From the NCBI RefSeq assembly GCF_019397265.1, contig NZ_CP068985.1, positions 2,336,501 through 2,400,500 on the forward strand: DNA of 64,000 nucleotides, read 5' to 3'. Origin of the DNA: Nonomuraea coxensis DSM 45129. GTDB taxonomy: Bacteria; Actinomycetota; Actinomycetes; Streptosporangiales; Streptosporangiaceae. Shown here one piece after another: positions 16,441 through 24,571 of the stretch. A model generated the notes under the pieces. It had not been told where the DNA came from. It made no database searches and was given only the letters and a program-made list of their open reading frames with translations. The translations under genes and the position numbers were made by a program. Position 1 is the stretch's first letter, and the number at the start of each line of letters is the position of its first letter.

Positions 16441-16902
16441 GGCGAGCGCCGGCCGACCCGGTCGGCGCGGAGAACCGAGGACGGCCGGCGGTTCGCCTTC
16501 CAGGTCCACGGCTTCCCGGAGGAGCGTGCGCGCCGGACCTCTCGCTCTCACATGCCTTGAGGAGTGCTGTCTCCCACAGAGCCGAGACGTTGCGGCCGGT
16601 GAAGGTTGTGCACGGGGACGATCCCCTGTTCGGCCGGAAGGTCCTTGAGCCGATGGCCGCCGCCGCGGGCCCGCTGCACGTACACGGACGCCCCCCGGCT
16701 TGCGTGAGTACTGAAACGTGCTCCCCCACGAATGTCTCCAGCGGACAAGGCGAAGGGGGCAGGCCGACGTCACCTTTGACCTTTCCATGAATCCATAGAA
16801 ACGGCGAGGTCGTGATCACGGCGAGACCTTCTGCTGCCAAGATCGCCGTCTTGGCCCGTGTCGGCGGAAGTGCCGGGCCCATCGTGAGGAGAACATCACC
16901 TT
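16441..16902. other. Non-coding or decayed stretch
   Basis: About 460 bases without a supportable gene. Open frames exist on both strands, but none has a plausible start, ribosome site and protein-like composition together. Some of it may be decayed upstream sequence of the integrase. The last 40 bases hold the leader of the next gene (GAGGAGA before its ATG). Confidence 0.5.
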
Positions 16903-17703
16903 ATGAGGCGATGGACGACGGTCGTGGTCCTGACCTTCGCGGGCTCAACCCTCTATGCCGTGCCTGCTTCCGGCGCCGCCACGGCAGGTGATCCGGTCGC
17001 GGCGATCCAGCGTCAGCTGGTCGACGGGCGCGGCGTGCGGATCACCCAATACCGCACGTTCAACTCGGGTCCGGCCTCCGGCTGGGAACGCTTCAAACCA
17101 GTCAAGGGTGTCGTCGGATTCGGTGATGGCAAAGTGGTGGCGACCGACCTGTGGGATTACCAGGTGGGGGAGGCGGGCGTTCGCGATATCTGCATCGGCG
17201 ATCGCGCGTGGGAATACGACCCGAAACATAAGAGCCTGCCGAGCGGCAAGAAGTGGGTCACCTTCAAGTGGCCGTGCCAGCTCCGCCTGGAGACGGGATA
17301 CCTGCGTTTGGACAGGCCGGCTGTGCTCGCAGCCGTGCTGGCGACCACAACGACTACCAAGGCTTCGGGCACCTACGACGGCTCCCCCACGACCCTCCAC
17401 GAGGGGTCGATCACCTTCCGGCAATTGTGGAATGTCAGGCCGGACCTGCGCGGGGGCAGTCTGAAGGATGAGCACGGCGAGTGGAGAATCGACTGGCGGC
17501 TGTGGACAGGCAAAGACGGCCTTGTGCGGCGTGCCTGGTCCAGGTGGCGGGAACCCGCGGGAGACGAGTGGAAGGGCGTGACCGACGGCCAAGAGTGGTT
17601 CGGCTACATCGAGGATGTCCGCTACTCCGACTGGGGGATGAAGCTCACCGTCGAGCCCCCACCCGCCGCTCAGGTCATCGCCAACGACAAGGTGAGACGT
17701 TGA
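16903..17703 (+). CDS. Secreted protein of unknown function
   Basis: The 266-residue product has a Sec-type signal peptide (MRRWTTVVVL..., cleavage near PASGAATA). The mature domain is mainly beta with many aromatic residues (WERF, WDYQ, WEYDP, WSRWREP). It contains one possible disulfide pair (Cys in DICIGDRAW and in WPCQLRL). The TTTTT-rich segment near 147-151 may be a loop. GAGGAGA lies about ten bases before the ATG. I do not recognise the family. It stands alone between a decayed integrase and a 400-base gap. Its codon usage is somewhat less GC-extreme than its neighbours, which may indicate more recent arrival. Confidence 0.7.
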   Translation: MRRWTTVVVLTFAGSTLYAVPASGAATAGDPVAAIQRQLVDGRGVRITQYRTFNSGPASGWERFKPVKGVVGFGDGKVVATDLWDYQVGEAGVRDICIGDRAWEYDPKHKSLPSGKKWVTFKWPCQLRLETGYLRLDRPAVLAAVLATTTTTKASGTYDGSPTTLHEGSITFRQLWNVRPDLRGGSLKDEHGEWRIDWRLWTGKDGLVRRAWSRWREPAGDEWKGVTDGQEWFGYIEDVRYSDWGMKLTVEPPPAAQVIANDKVRR

Positions 17704-18105
17704 GTGTCTGATCGTGCCCTGCGGGTTCGTCGGTGGGCGGCAGACCGAGTGACAGAGTTCCCGCTGGAACCGGGGGGAGCCGGGGAGCTGACGCGCGAGG
17801 TCGTGGGCGAGCGTCGGCGTTCCGGGCGTGCCGTCCACCTCGCCGGCGTTTGAGGGGACTTCTCCGGCGCCAGGTGACGGGTGGCCCTCTGTCCGTTCCC
17901 GGCAGGGCCGGGGATGGATTGCGCGGGCATTTCGCAGTTCTCGGGACAAGGGCGGATTTGGCGGAGAGGATGGGGAGACCGGTCCTCTGGGGCCGGAGCC
18001 GCGGGAAGTGCGAGGGGGCGAGGAGAGGGCGCCGCCGCCAGGACGTGCCGCCGTGACCCGGAATCCGGCGGGGCGATCCGATGACCGAGAAGTGCTGATT
18101 GCCGC
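17704..18105. other. Gene-free gap before nos
   Basis: I see no supportable gene in these 400 bases. Long open frames on both strands are GC-rich read-through without starts or protein-like features. A five-codon frame (ATG at 18081 to TGA) lies directly before the nos start and could act as a leader peptide, but that is speculation. Confidence 0.5.
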
Positions 18106-19242
18106 GTGCGTACCTGGATCAGGTCCTTCAGTCCCTTCGACGCCTCCCGCGCCCACGCCTGGCTGGGGCGCACCGCCGACCCGCGTGAGGCGGAACGTTT
18201 CATCAGGCTCCACCACGCCGAGAACCCCGGGGCGGGCGGCCCGGAGGCGCGCCTGCGCGACGTGGCGCGGGAGATCGCCCGTACGGGCACCTACACCCAC
18301 ACCGCCGACGAGCTGGTGTTCGGCGCCCGCGTGGCGTGGCGCAACAGCAGCCGCTGCATCGGCCGCCTCTACTGGCGCTCCCTCCGCGTACGCGACCGCA
18401 GGGACGTCTCGTCCGCCGAGGGGGTGGCCCTCGAATGCGTCGCCCACCTGCGGGAGGCCACGGGCGGCGGCCGGATCAGGCCCACGGTGACGGTCCTCGC
18501 GCCCGACGGCCCGGCCCGTCCGGGGCCGCGGATCGTCAACGACCAGCTCATCCGCTACGCCGCCTACCGGTCCCGCGACGGTCGTGTCACCGGCGACCCG
18601 CGCAACCTCTCGCTCACCGACCTGGCCAGGAGTCTCGGCTGGCGGGGGAGCGCCGGCGGCAGGTTCGACGTGCTGCCGGTGATCGTCCAGCCGGGGCTCG
18701 GCGATCCGCTGCTCTGCCATCTTCCGGGGGACGCCGTGCTGGAGGTGCCTCTGGCGCATCCCGACTACGGATGGTTCGCCGAGCTGGGGCTGCGCTGGCA
18801 CGCCGTGCCCGCGATCTCGGACATGTGCCTGGAGATCGGCGGCGTCTGTTATCCGTGCGCGCCGTTCAACGGCTGGTACATGGGCACCGAGATCGGCGCG
18901 CGCAACCTCGCCGACCACGACCGCTACGACCTGCTCGGGACCGTCGCGGCCCGGCTCGGCCTGGACACCTCGACCGAACGCTCGCTCTGGCGCGACCACG
19001 CGCTGGTGGAGCTGAACGTGGCGGTGCTGCACTCGTTCGAGCGGGCGGGGGTGACGATGACCGACCACCACACCGAGTCCCGGCGTTTCCTCACCCATCT
19101 GGAGAAGGAGGAGAAGGCCGGGCGGGTGTGCCCGGCCGACTGGTCGTGGATCGTGCCGCCGATGTCGGGCAGCGCCACGCCCGTCTTCCACCGCTACTAC
19201 GACACCAGCGTCCTCACGCCGTCCTTCGTCCACCACCGCTAG
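18106..19242 (+). CDS. nos: Bacterial nitric oxide synthase oxygenase
   Basis: The 378-residue protein is an oxygenase-only NOS, which turns L-arginine into NO and citrulline. The heme-thiolate Cys is C84 in WRNSSRCIGR. The arginine-binding Glu is E262 in GWYMGTEIGARN. The pterin/dimer region shows WSWIVPPMSGSATPVFH, and the length matches stand-alone bacterial NOS. No reductase domain is fused and no dedicated redox partner is adjacent, so it would draw electrons from cellular flavodoxins or reductases. GTG at 18106 is the first start before homology. There is no TxtE-type P450 nearby, so a nitration pathway is not suggested by context. Confidence 0.93.
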   Translation: MRTWIRSFSPFDASRAHAWLGRTADPREAERFIRLHHAENPGAGGPEARLRDVAREIARTGTYTHTADELVFGARVAWRNSSRCIGRLYWRSLRVRDRRDVSSAEGVALECVAHLREATGGGRIRPTVTVLAPDGPARPGPRIVNDQLIRYAAYRSRDGRVTGDPRNLSLTDLARSLGWRGSAGGRFDVLPVIVQPGLGDPLLCHLPGDAVLEVPLAHPDYGWFAELGLRWHAVPAISDMCLEIGGVCYPCAPFNGWYMGTEIGARNLADHDRYDLLGTVAARLGLDTSTERSLWRDHALVELNVAVLHSFERAGVTMTDHHTESRRFLTHLEKEEKAGRVCPADWSWIVPPMSGSATPVFHRYYDTSVLTPSFVHHR

Positions 19243-19267
19243 CCGCGCGGCACTTGCCGCCACGGGA

Positions 19268-19282
19268 TAGAACATGGTTCTG
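19268..19282 (+). promoter_or_regulatory. Inverted repeat in front of the crotonase gene
   Basis: AGAAC (19269-19273) and GTTCT (19277-19281) flank ATG, eight bases before the crotonase start. It resembles the TAGAAC..GTTCTA operators of TetR-type lipid regulators such as KstR, but the spacer is three instead of two bases. It is only a candidate operator. Confidence 0.35.
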
Positions 19283-19290
19283 TTGGCTTC

Positions 19291-20064
19291 ATGTCGGAAC
19301 TCGTGCTCTCAGCCGTCGACCAGGGCGTGCTCACCCTCACCTTCAACCGTCCGGAGACGCTCAACGCCTGGACGGACGCCATGGGCCGGCGCTACTTCGA
19401 CCTGCTGGAGGAGGCCGAGCGGGATCCCGCCGTGCGGGCCGTGGTGGTCACCGGGGCGGGCAAGGGCTTCTGCTCCGGGGCGGACTTCAAGACCCTCAGC
19501 GCCATCCAGACCGGCGCGTACGACGAGAAGCCGGACCCGCGGCCCAACACCTTCCCCACGAGCATCGCCAAGCCGGTCATCGCCGCCGTCAACGGGGCCT
19601 GCGCCGGGCTCGGCATGGTGCACGCGCTCGTGTGCGACCTGGTCTTCACCGCCGAGGACGCCAAGTGGACGACCGCGTTCCCGCGCCGTGGCCTGGTCGC
19701 CGAGTACGGCCTGTCGTGGGTGCTGCCGCGGATCATGGGCCAGCAGCGGGCGATGGACGTGCTGTTGTCGGGGCGGGTGTTCACCGGGCGGGAGGCGTAC
19801 GAGCTGGGGCTGGTCAACCGGGCGGTGCCGGGGGACGGCGTGGTCGCCGCGGCCCAGGAGTACGCGCGCGACCTCGCCGCCCACAGCTCGCCCGCGTCGA
19901 TGTCGGTGATCAAGCGCCAGGTGTGGCGGGACTGGGACGTCTCGCTGGAGGAGTCGGCGAAGACGGCGACGAAGGAGATGCTCGCCTCCTTCGGCCGGCC
20001 GGACTTCGCCGAGGGCGTGGCGAGCTTCCTCGAACGCCGTCCCCCCAACTTCCCGTCCCTCTGA
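19291..20064 (+). CDS. Enoyl-CoA hydratase/isomerase (crotonase family)
   Basis: The 257-residue enzyme has the crotonase fold. The first oxyanion-hole strand is in FCSGADFKTL and the second in NGACAGLGMVHAL. The active-site region VAEYGLSWVLPRIMG carries the likely catalytic Glu. The C-terminal helices end in FLERRPPNF. Such enzymes hydrate or isomerise enoyl-CoA thioesters during fatty-acid or steroid side-chain breakdown. It is soluble and monocistronic. It ends only seven bases before the convergent galactokinase gene. The chain-length specificity cannot be inferred. Confidence 0.88.
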   Translation: MSELVLSAVDQGVLTLTFNRPETLNAWTDAMGRRYFDLLEEAERDPAVRAVVVTGAGKGFCSGADFKTLSAIQTGAYDEKPDPRPNTFPTSIAKPVIAAVNGACAGLGMVHALVCDLVFTAEDAKWTTAFPRRGLVAEYGLSWVLPRIMGQQRAMDVLLSGRVFTGREAYELGLVNRAVPGDGVVAAAQEYARDLAAHSSPASMSVIKRQVWRDWDVSLEESAKTATKEMLASFGRPDFAEGVASFLERRPPNFPSL

Positions 20065-20071
20065 ACGCGGG

Positions 20072-21184
20072 TCAGGCCAGGCGGTGGGCGCCGCGTGCCG
20101 GGGTGGCCGGCAGGAAGCGCGGCGCCTGGAAGCCGCGCTCGGCGTAGGCGGCCGAGACGGAGTCCTGGACGGACTGGAGCCGGTCGTCGGCGACCAGCGC
20201 GATGGCGGAGCCGCCGAAGCCGCCGCCGGTCATCCTGGCGCCCCGCGCGCCGCCCCTGAGCGCGGCCTCCACGGCGAGGTCAAGCTCGGGGGAGGACACC
20301 TCGTACTGGTCGCGCAGCGACAGGTGGGAGGCGTTGAGCAGGGCGCCGATCTCGGTGACGGCGCCCGCCCGCAGCAGGCCGATCAGCGCCTCGACGCGGT
20401 GGTTCTCGGTGACGACGTGCATGGTGCGCTTGCGTTCGGCCCCGGACAGCCGCTCCAGGGCGCCGGCCAGGTCGGTGACGTCGCGCAGCGCGGGCACGCC
20501 GAGCCTGCGGGCGGCCGACTCGCACTCGGCGCGCCGCTTGGCGTACTCGCCGCCGGCGTGCTCGTGGTGCACCTGGGTGTCGATGATGAGGATGCTCAGC
20601 CCGTGCGCGGCGAGGTCGAGCGGGATCGTGCGGGAGGCGAGCGAGCGGCAGTCGAGGAACAGGGCGCGCCCCTCCTCGCACAGCGCCGACGCGGCCTGGT
20701 CCATGATCCCGCAGGGCATGCCGACGAAGTCGTTCTCGGCCTTCTGTCCGAGCAGGGCGAGCTCCATGGGCGTCATGCCGAGCTGGTGCAGGTCGTTGAG
20801 CGCGGCGGCGACGGAGACCTCCAGGGCGGCACTGGAGCTGAGCCCGGCGCCCTGCGGGACGTCGCCGTCGATCGCGATGTCGGCGCCCGCCACGCGGTCG
20901 CCGAGCATCGCGAGGACGCCGACGACGTAGCGGGTCCAGCCCTTGGCCGCCTCGTGGGCGGCGAGCGTGACCGGCTCGCCGGGCGACTGGAGGGAGAGGA
21001 GGCGGACGGTCCGGTCGGCGCGCGGGGTGACGGCGGCGGTCACGCCCCAGGGCACCGCGAACGGCAGCACGAAGCCGTCGTTGTAGTCGGTGTGCTCGCC
21101 GATCAGGTTGACCCGGCCCGGCGCGCGCCAGACGACCTCGGGGTCCGCACCGAAAGCGGCGCGGAAAGCTTCAACAACGCGCAT
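20072..21184 (-). CDS. galK: Galactokinase
   Basis: The 370-residue GHMP kinase phosphorylates galactose at C1 in the Leloir pathway. The galactokinase signature GRVNLIGEHTDYNDGFVLP is at ~22-40. The ATP-binding GHMP loop GDVPQGAGLSSSAA is at ~128-141 and the third motif ARMTGGGFGGSAIAL is near the C-terminus. GGAG lies nine bases before the ATG at 21184; the longer open frame upstream is not conserved. No galT or galE is adjacent, so the pathway is scattered in this genome. It is divergent from the PLP-enzyme gene with a 43-base gap. Confidence 0.95.
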   Translation of the reverse strand: MRVVEAFRAAFGADPEVVWRAPGRVNLIGEHTDYNDGFVLPFAVPWGVTAAVTPRADRTVRLLSLQSPGEPVTLAAHEAAKGWTRYVVGVLAMLGDRVAGADIAIDGDVPQGAGLSSSAALEVSVAAALNDLHQLGMTPMELALLGQKAENDFVGMPCGIMDQAASALCEEGRALFLDCRSLASRTIPLDLAAHGLSILIIDTQVHHEHAGGEYAKRRAECESAARRLGVPALRDVTDLAGALERLSGAERKRTMHVVTENHRVEALIGLLRAGAVTEIGALLNASHLSLRDQYEVSSPELDLAVEAALRGGARGARMTGGGFGGSAIALVADDRLQSVQDSVSAAYAERGFQAPRFLPATPARGAHRLA

Positions 21185-21227
21185 AATCCAACACTCCTCA
21201 ACAAGGGCCCGACCGTAGACTAGCGCC

Positions 21228-22088
21228 ATGGAGGAGCTCCTGGATCCAGGGCTCGGGCGGGTCCGGGTGTTCCTGATGCGCGACGACAACAAACCGCGCA
21301 AGCTGCGATACAACCTGGGCCACCGCAGGATCCTCGCCTTCGGCGGCGCCTGGTCCAACCTGATCGCGGCGGTGGCCGAGGCCGGGCGCCGGCACGGCAT
21401 CGAGACGATCGGGGTCATCAGGGGCGAGGAGCACCTGCCGCTCAACCCGGTGCTCGCCCGCGCCCGGGAGTGCGGCATGACCCTCACCTACCTCGACCGG
21501 GCCGCCTACCGGCGCAAGCACACCGAGGAGGTCCAGGCGGCGCTGCGCGCCCGGTTCGGCGAGGACGTCGCCATCCTGCCCGAGGGCGGCAGCAACGCGG
21601 CGGCCGTGCGCGGCTGCGCCGAGCTGCCGGCCGAGATCGGCGTCCCGTACGACGTCGTGTGCTGCCCCGTCGGCACCGGCGGCACGCTGGCCGGCATCGC
21701 GGCCGGGCTGCCCGAGGGCAAGCGGGCGCTCGGGTTCGCCGTGCTGAAAGGCGCCGGGTTCCTGGAGGGGGAGGTGGCCAGGCTGCAGCGGGAGGCGTAC
21801 GGGCGGACGTGGTCCAACTGGTCGATCGACCTCGACCACCACTTCGGCGGCTACGCGCGCACCACCCCCGAGCTGACGGAGTTCGCCGCCCGGCACGGCG
21901 TCGAGCGCGTCTACGTCGCCAAGATGCTCCTCGGCGTCGTCGACCTGGCCCGGCGGGGCGTCTTCGCGCCGGGCACCCGCGTCGTCGCCGTGGTCACCAG
22001 CCCGCCGGACGACCCCGGCGCTCAGCCCTCGACGCCGGTCGCGGCGTGCGCCGCGCCGACCGGCTTCGACTCGGGCGAGCCGCGCTGA
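21228..22088 (+). CDS. PLP-dependent ACC deaminase/D-cysteine desulfhydrase-like enzyme
   Basis: The 286-residue protein is a fold-type II PLP enzyme. The PLP-lysine region RDDNKPRKLRYNL is followed by FGGAWSNLIAAVAEAG. The phosphate-binding loop is at PVGTGGTLAGIAAG and a conserved EGGSNAAAVRG precedes it. Relatives cleave D-cysteine or 1-aminocyclopropane-1-carboxylate. The N-terminus is shorter than usual, with about ten residues before the PLP-lysine motif, and GNK(W/Q)RK is altered to NKPRK. The last ~22 residues are low-complexity and overlap the convergent membrane gene by 67 bases, so the native end may be nearer 22020. The true substrate is undetermined. Confidence 0.78.
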   Translation: MEELLDPGLGRVRVFLMRDDNKPRKLRYNLGHRRILAFGGAWSNLIAAVAEAGRRHGIETIGVIRGEEHLPLNPVLARARECGMTLTYLDRAAYRRKHTEEVQAALRARFGEDVAILPEGGSNAAAVRGCAELPAEIGVPYDVVCCPVGTGGTLAGIAAGLPEGKRALGFAVLKGAGFLEGEVARLQREAYGRTWSNWSIDLDHHFGGYARTTPELTEFAARHGVERVYVAKMLLGVVDLARRGVFAPGTRVVAVVTSPPDDPGAQPSTPVAACAAPTGFDSGEPR

Positions 22089-22693
22089 CGCAGGTAGATC
22101 GACAGCACCACCATCGACAGCACCGCCAGCAGTTCCGACTGCCAGTTCTGCAGGCTGCGGTTCCAGAACTCGGGCGAGGTGACGTACGAGCCCCAGGACA
22201 CCGGGTCGCGCAGGTCCGCCAGGCGCTGGGTGTTGTAGGCGGCCTGCCCGGCGACGGACTGGGCGCCCCACGACAGCAGGAAGATCAGGCCCATCACCAG
22301 GCCGAGGGAGTTGCTGAACACCCACAGCCGCAGCCCCCGCGCCCGCGCCCAGCGCGGCGAGTCGGGCGCGGCGTGCGCGCCGACCCGCTGCTCCTCGTCG
22401 GACTCGGCGCCGGCGTCCCCGACGGCCTTCGACTCGGTCGAGCCCCTCTGCACCAGCCAGATGGTCAGCGCGGTGTAGAGGAAGAACTGCAGGTACTCGG
22501 ACTGCCAGTTCTCGGCCACGTCGACCGCGAAGGTGGAGGTGGTCACGTACTCCCAGACGGAGAGAGGCTGGTCGCCCATGGCGCGCTGCCGGTCGTTGAG
22601 GTCGAGCGTCCCGGCGACCGCCTGGCCGGCGAGGGCCAGCAGGAACATCACCAGGAAGGCCAGGGACAGGCCGTTCTCCTTGATCCACTTCAC
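22022..22693 (-). CDS. Four-helix membrane protein with internal duplication (DUF6766-like)
   Basis: The 223-residue protein is an internal tandem repeat. Each half has a hydrophobic helix, a polar loop ending in ...NWQSE(Y/L)L, a second helix and QRGS(T/P)ESK. Helices lie at about 9-28, 66-84, 110-130 and 175-195. This matches the family I know as DUF6766; its function is unknown. It starts with GTG in a GTGA overlap with the 27-residue upstream cistron and is the last gene of a three-cistron operon. Its 3' end overlaps the PLP gene. Confidence 0.75.
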   Translation of the reverse strand: MKWIKENGLSLAFLVMFLLALAGQAVAGTLDLNDRQRAMGDQPLSVWEYVTTSTFAVDVAENWQSEYLQFFLYTALTIWLVQRGSTESKAVGDAGAESDEEQRVGAHAAPDSPRWARARGLRLWVFSNSLGLVMGLIFLLSWGAQSVAGQAAYNTQRLADLRDPVSWGSYVTSPEFWNRSLQNWQSELLAVLSMVVLSIYLRQRGSPESKPVGAAHAATGVEG

Positions 22694-22773
22694 AGTCTGG
22701 ACCACCCCAAGGCGAAGAACCACGCCAGCCCGACCACGATCAGGAGCGTGGTGATCGTGAACATCACCCGCAT
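22690..22773 (-). CDS. 27-residue single-span membrane peptide
   Basis: The reading frame MRVMFTITTLLIVVGLAWFF... is one hydrophobic helix ending in GWSRL. It starts in a TGATG overlap with the lipoprotein gene and ends in a GTGA overlap with the four-helix protein gene. The tight packing on both sides is strong evidence that it is translated. The function is unknown; it probably works with its membrane neighbours. Confidence 0.6.
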   Translation of the reverse strand: MRVMFTITTLLIVVGLAWFFALGWSRL

Positions 22774-23159
22774 CAGTCCTCCACCTCGCACGCGTACGGC
22801 AGGTCGCGCACGGGCTCGCAGCCCGCGGCCCTGACCCGCCAGCCGGCGTCGAAGCGGTGCAGGAAGAGCGTGTCGCCGGCCAGCCGCACCTGGGCGTTGT
22901 CGCCCCACACGCGCACGTCGGTGACCGCGCCGCCGGGCCCGAGCCCGAGCTCGCGCAGCGCGTCGGCGCAGGTCTGGCCGGGGTCGGGGAGCTTGCCGGC
23001 GGTCTTGGGGGCGAGCAGCGCGCACGCCGCGTCGTCCCGGTCCGCGGCGAGCGCGGCGTGGAAGCTCTCGGCCGCCCGGGCCGGGCCCGCGGGGTCGGGG
23101 GCGCAGCCCGTCAGCGCGAGCGCCACTCCCAGGGCCGGCGCGACGAGCGAGATCCTCAT
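22773..23159 (-). CDS. Small lipoprotein
   Basis: The 128-residue protein has a clean lipoprotein signal (ALALTGC, Cys 19). A mature domain of about 105 residues follows, with four cysteines (DDAACALL, GQTCADAL, AAGCEPV, YACEVED) that could form two disulfides. The pattern of a helical first half, then beta strands (VTDVRVWGDNAQVRLAGDTLFLHRFDAGWRV split over two strands), recalls NTF2-like lipoproteins common in actinomycetes. It leads an overlapping operon with two membrane proteins. No substrate is known. Confidence 0.8.
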   Translation of the reverse strand: MRISLVAPALGVALALTGCAPDPAGPARAAESFHAALAADRDDAACALLAPKTAGKLPDPGQTCADALRELGLGPGGAVTDVRVWGDNAQVRLAGDTLFLHRFDAGWRVRAAGCEPVRDLPYACEVED

Positions 23160-23208
23160 GGCTCGCTGCTACCCGCCGATCATCCGAACATGCTGTCCTG
23201 GCGGCCCA

Positions 23209-23757
23209 TCAGCGTCCGAGCTGGTCGAGCACGGGGCCGACCAGCGCGTCGAGCTCGCGGGCGAGCACCGTGACCGCGCGGCGGGCCCGTTCCTCGACCT
23301 CGTCGTGCGGGCCCTCGGGCTCCGGTGGCAGGTCGCCGAGCGGCAGCGGCGCCTCCACCAGCAGGGAGGCGCGCAGGAACGGGACGCGGGCGAGGTCCTG
23401 CTGGGACGGCTCGACGTACTGGCCGAAGGTCTCCTGCCAGCCGAGCCAGCCGCGGTCGCGCCACCAGGCGCGCGAGCGGGTCAGCTCCTCCGGCAGCGGG
23501 GAGACGAGGCGTACGCGGGCGTAGAGCGTTCCGTCCCAGGTGTTGCGGTGGCAGGTCGCCTCCAGCACGCGGCGGTCCCACCGCACGTAGCCGGGGGTGA
23601 GCGAGGGCGGTGTGGCGAGCTCCCACGCGGTGCACGCGAACCTGACGGGGGCGATGTCCCCCCACTCGAACTCGTCCAGGTTCTTGCGCACGTGGACGGC
23701 GTAGCGCCCGTCGCGGTCCCTGTCGAAGTCCTGGTCGATCCAGAACGCCTTGGCCAT
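23209..23757 (-). CDS. Conserved protein of unknown function
   Basis: The 182-residue soluble protein begins AKAFWIDQDFDRDRDG and is rich in Trp and Arg (WDRR, WWRDRGWLGWQ). It ends in a helix (ARRAVTVLARELDALV). There is no signal peptide, membrane helix or catalytic signature that I recognise. ATG at 23757 follows a weak GTGGGG site; the ATG nine bases upstream is less likely. It is divergent from the TetR gene across a 93-base gap, so that regulator may also control it. Confidence 0.65.
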   Translation of the reverse strand: MAKAFWIDQDFDRDRDGRYAVHVRKNLDEFEWGDIAPVRFACTAWELATPPSLTPGYVRWDRRVLEATCHRNTWDGTLYARVRLVSPLPEELTRSRAWWRDRGWLGWQETFGQYVEPSQQDLARVPFLRASLLVEAPLPLGDLPPEPEGPHDEVEERARRAVTVLARELDALVGPVLDQLGR

Positions 23758-23850
23758 GCACCCCACGCTACGGCCAGGACCCGGGAACGGCCTTGCTCTT
23801 GATTGAATGACCAGATAGTCTCATCCAGTCAAACAAATGGGGGGAAACGG

Positions 23851-24570
23851 ATGGCCAAGGCCGGACGACCGCCGCAGGACCCGGCGCGCCAGCTCGAACG
23901 CGCGCACCGCATCCTCGACGCCGCCGCCGAGCTGATCCTGCGCTGGGGCTACGACAAGACCACGATCGACGACGTGGCCCGCCGCGCCGGCGTCGCCAAG
24001 GGCACGATCTACCTGCACTGGAGGACGCGCGACCAGCTCTTCGCCGCGCTGCTGCGCCGCGAGCGGGTCCACCTGTTCGCCGGCGTCAGGGCGGGCGCCC
24101 CGGCGACGCTGCCCGAGCTGTTCGGCGGCATCGTCCGCGAGTCGCTGAGCCGCCCGCTGCTGCGCGCGATCCTGCTCGGCGACGACGAGGTGCTGGGCAA
24201 GCTCACGCGCATGAAGCGGACCAGCGGCACCGGCCTGGAGCTGGGCGCGCCCCTCGACGCCTACATCGCCCGGCTGATCGAGCTCGGCGCGGTGCGGGCG
24301 GAGCCGGGCGACCACCTGACGGTGGTCAGCTCCATCACGTACGGCTTCGTCGCCCTGCCGGACCTGCTGCCCGAGAGCGCGAGGCTGCCCGGCGAGCGGA
24401 TCGCCGAGCTGGTGACCGACACCGTGGAGCGGGCCCTGTGCACCGGCCGCCCCCTGGCGGAGGCGGAGCGGCGGGCCGTGGCCGAGGCGACCGCGGACAT
24501 CCTGGACGCCATGGAGGAGGTCGCCCGCCGCCGGCTGGCGGCCTCGCTCGGGAACGAGGAGCGTGAGTGA
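23851..24570 (+). CDS. TetR-family regulator
   Basis: The 239-residue protein has a classic TetR N-terminal DNA-binding domain (RILDAAAELILRWGYDKTT, then VARRAGVAKGTIYLHW) at about 15-65 and a helical ligand-binding domain. GGGGGG eight bases upstream fixes ATG at 23851 over the in-frame ATG at 23803. Its stop is one base before the RPH-like gene's start, so the two form an operon. This arrangement suggests that the regulator controls, and may sense the substrate of, the phosphotransferase. The ligand is unknown. Confidence 0.9.
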   Translation: MAKAGRPPQDPARQLERAHRILDAAAELILRWGYDKTTIDDVARRAGVAKGTIYLHWRTRDQLFAALLRRERVHLFAGVRAGAPATLPELFGGIVRESLSRPLLRAILLGDDEVLGKLTRMKRTSGTGLELGAPLDAYIARLIELGAVRAEPGDHLTVVSSITYGFVALPDLLPESARLPGERIAELVTDTVERALCTGRPLAEAERRAVAEATADILDAMEEVARRRLAASLGNEERE

Positions 24571-24571
24571 C

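Noticed and set aside
23803..23850. Upstream ATG giving a longer TetR protein
   Set aside because: It would add polar residues not seen in the family, while the ATG at 23851 has a strong GGGGGG site at proper spacing.
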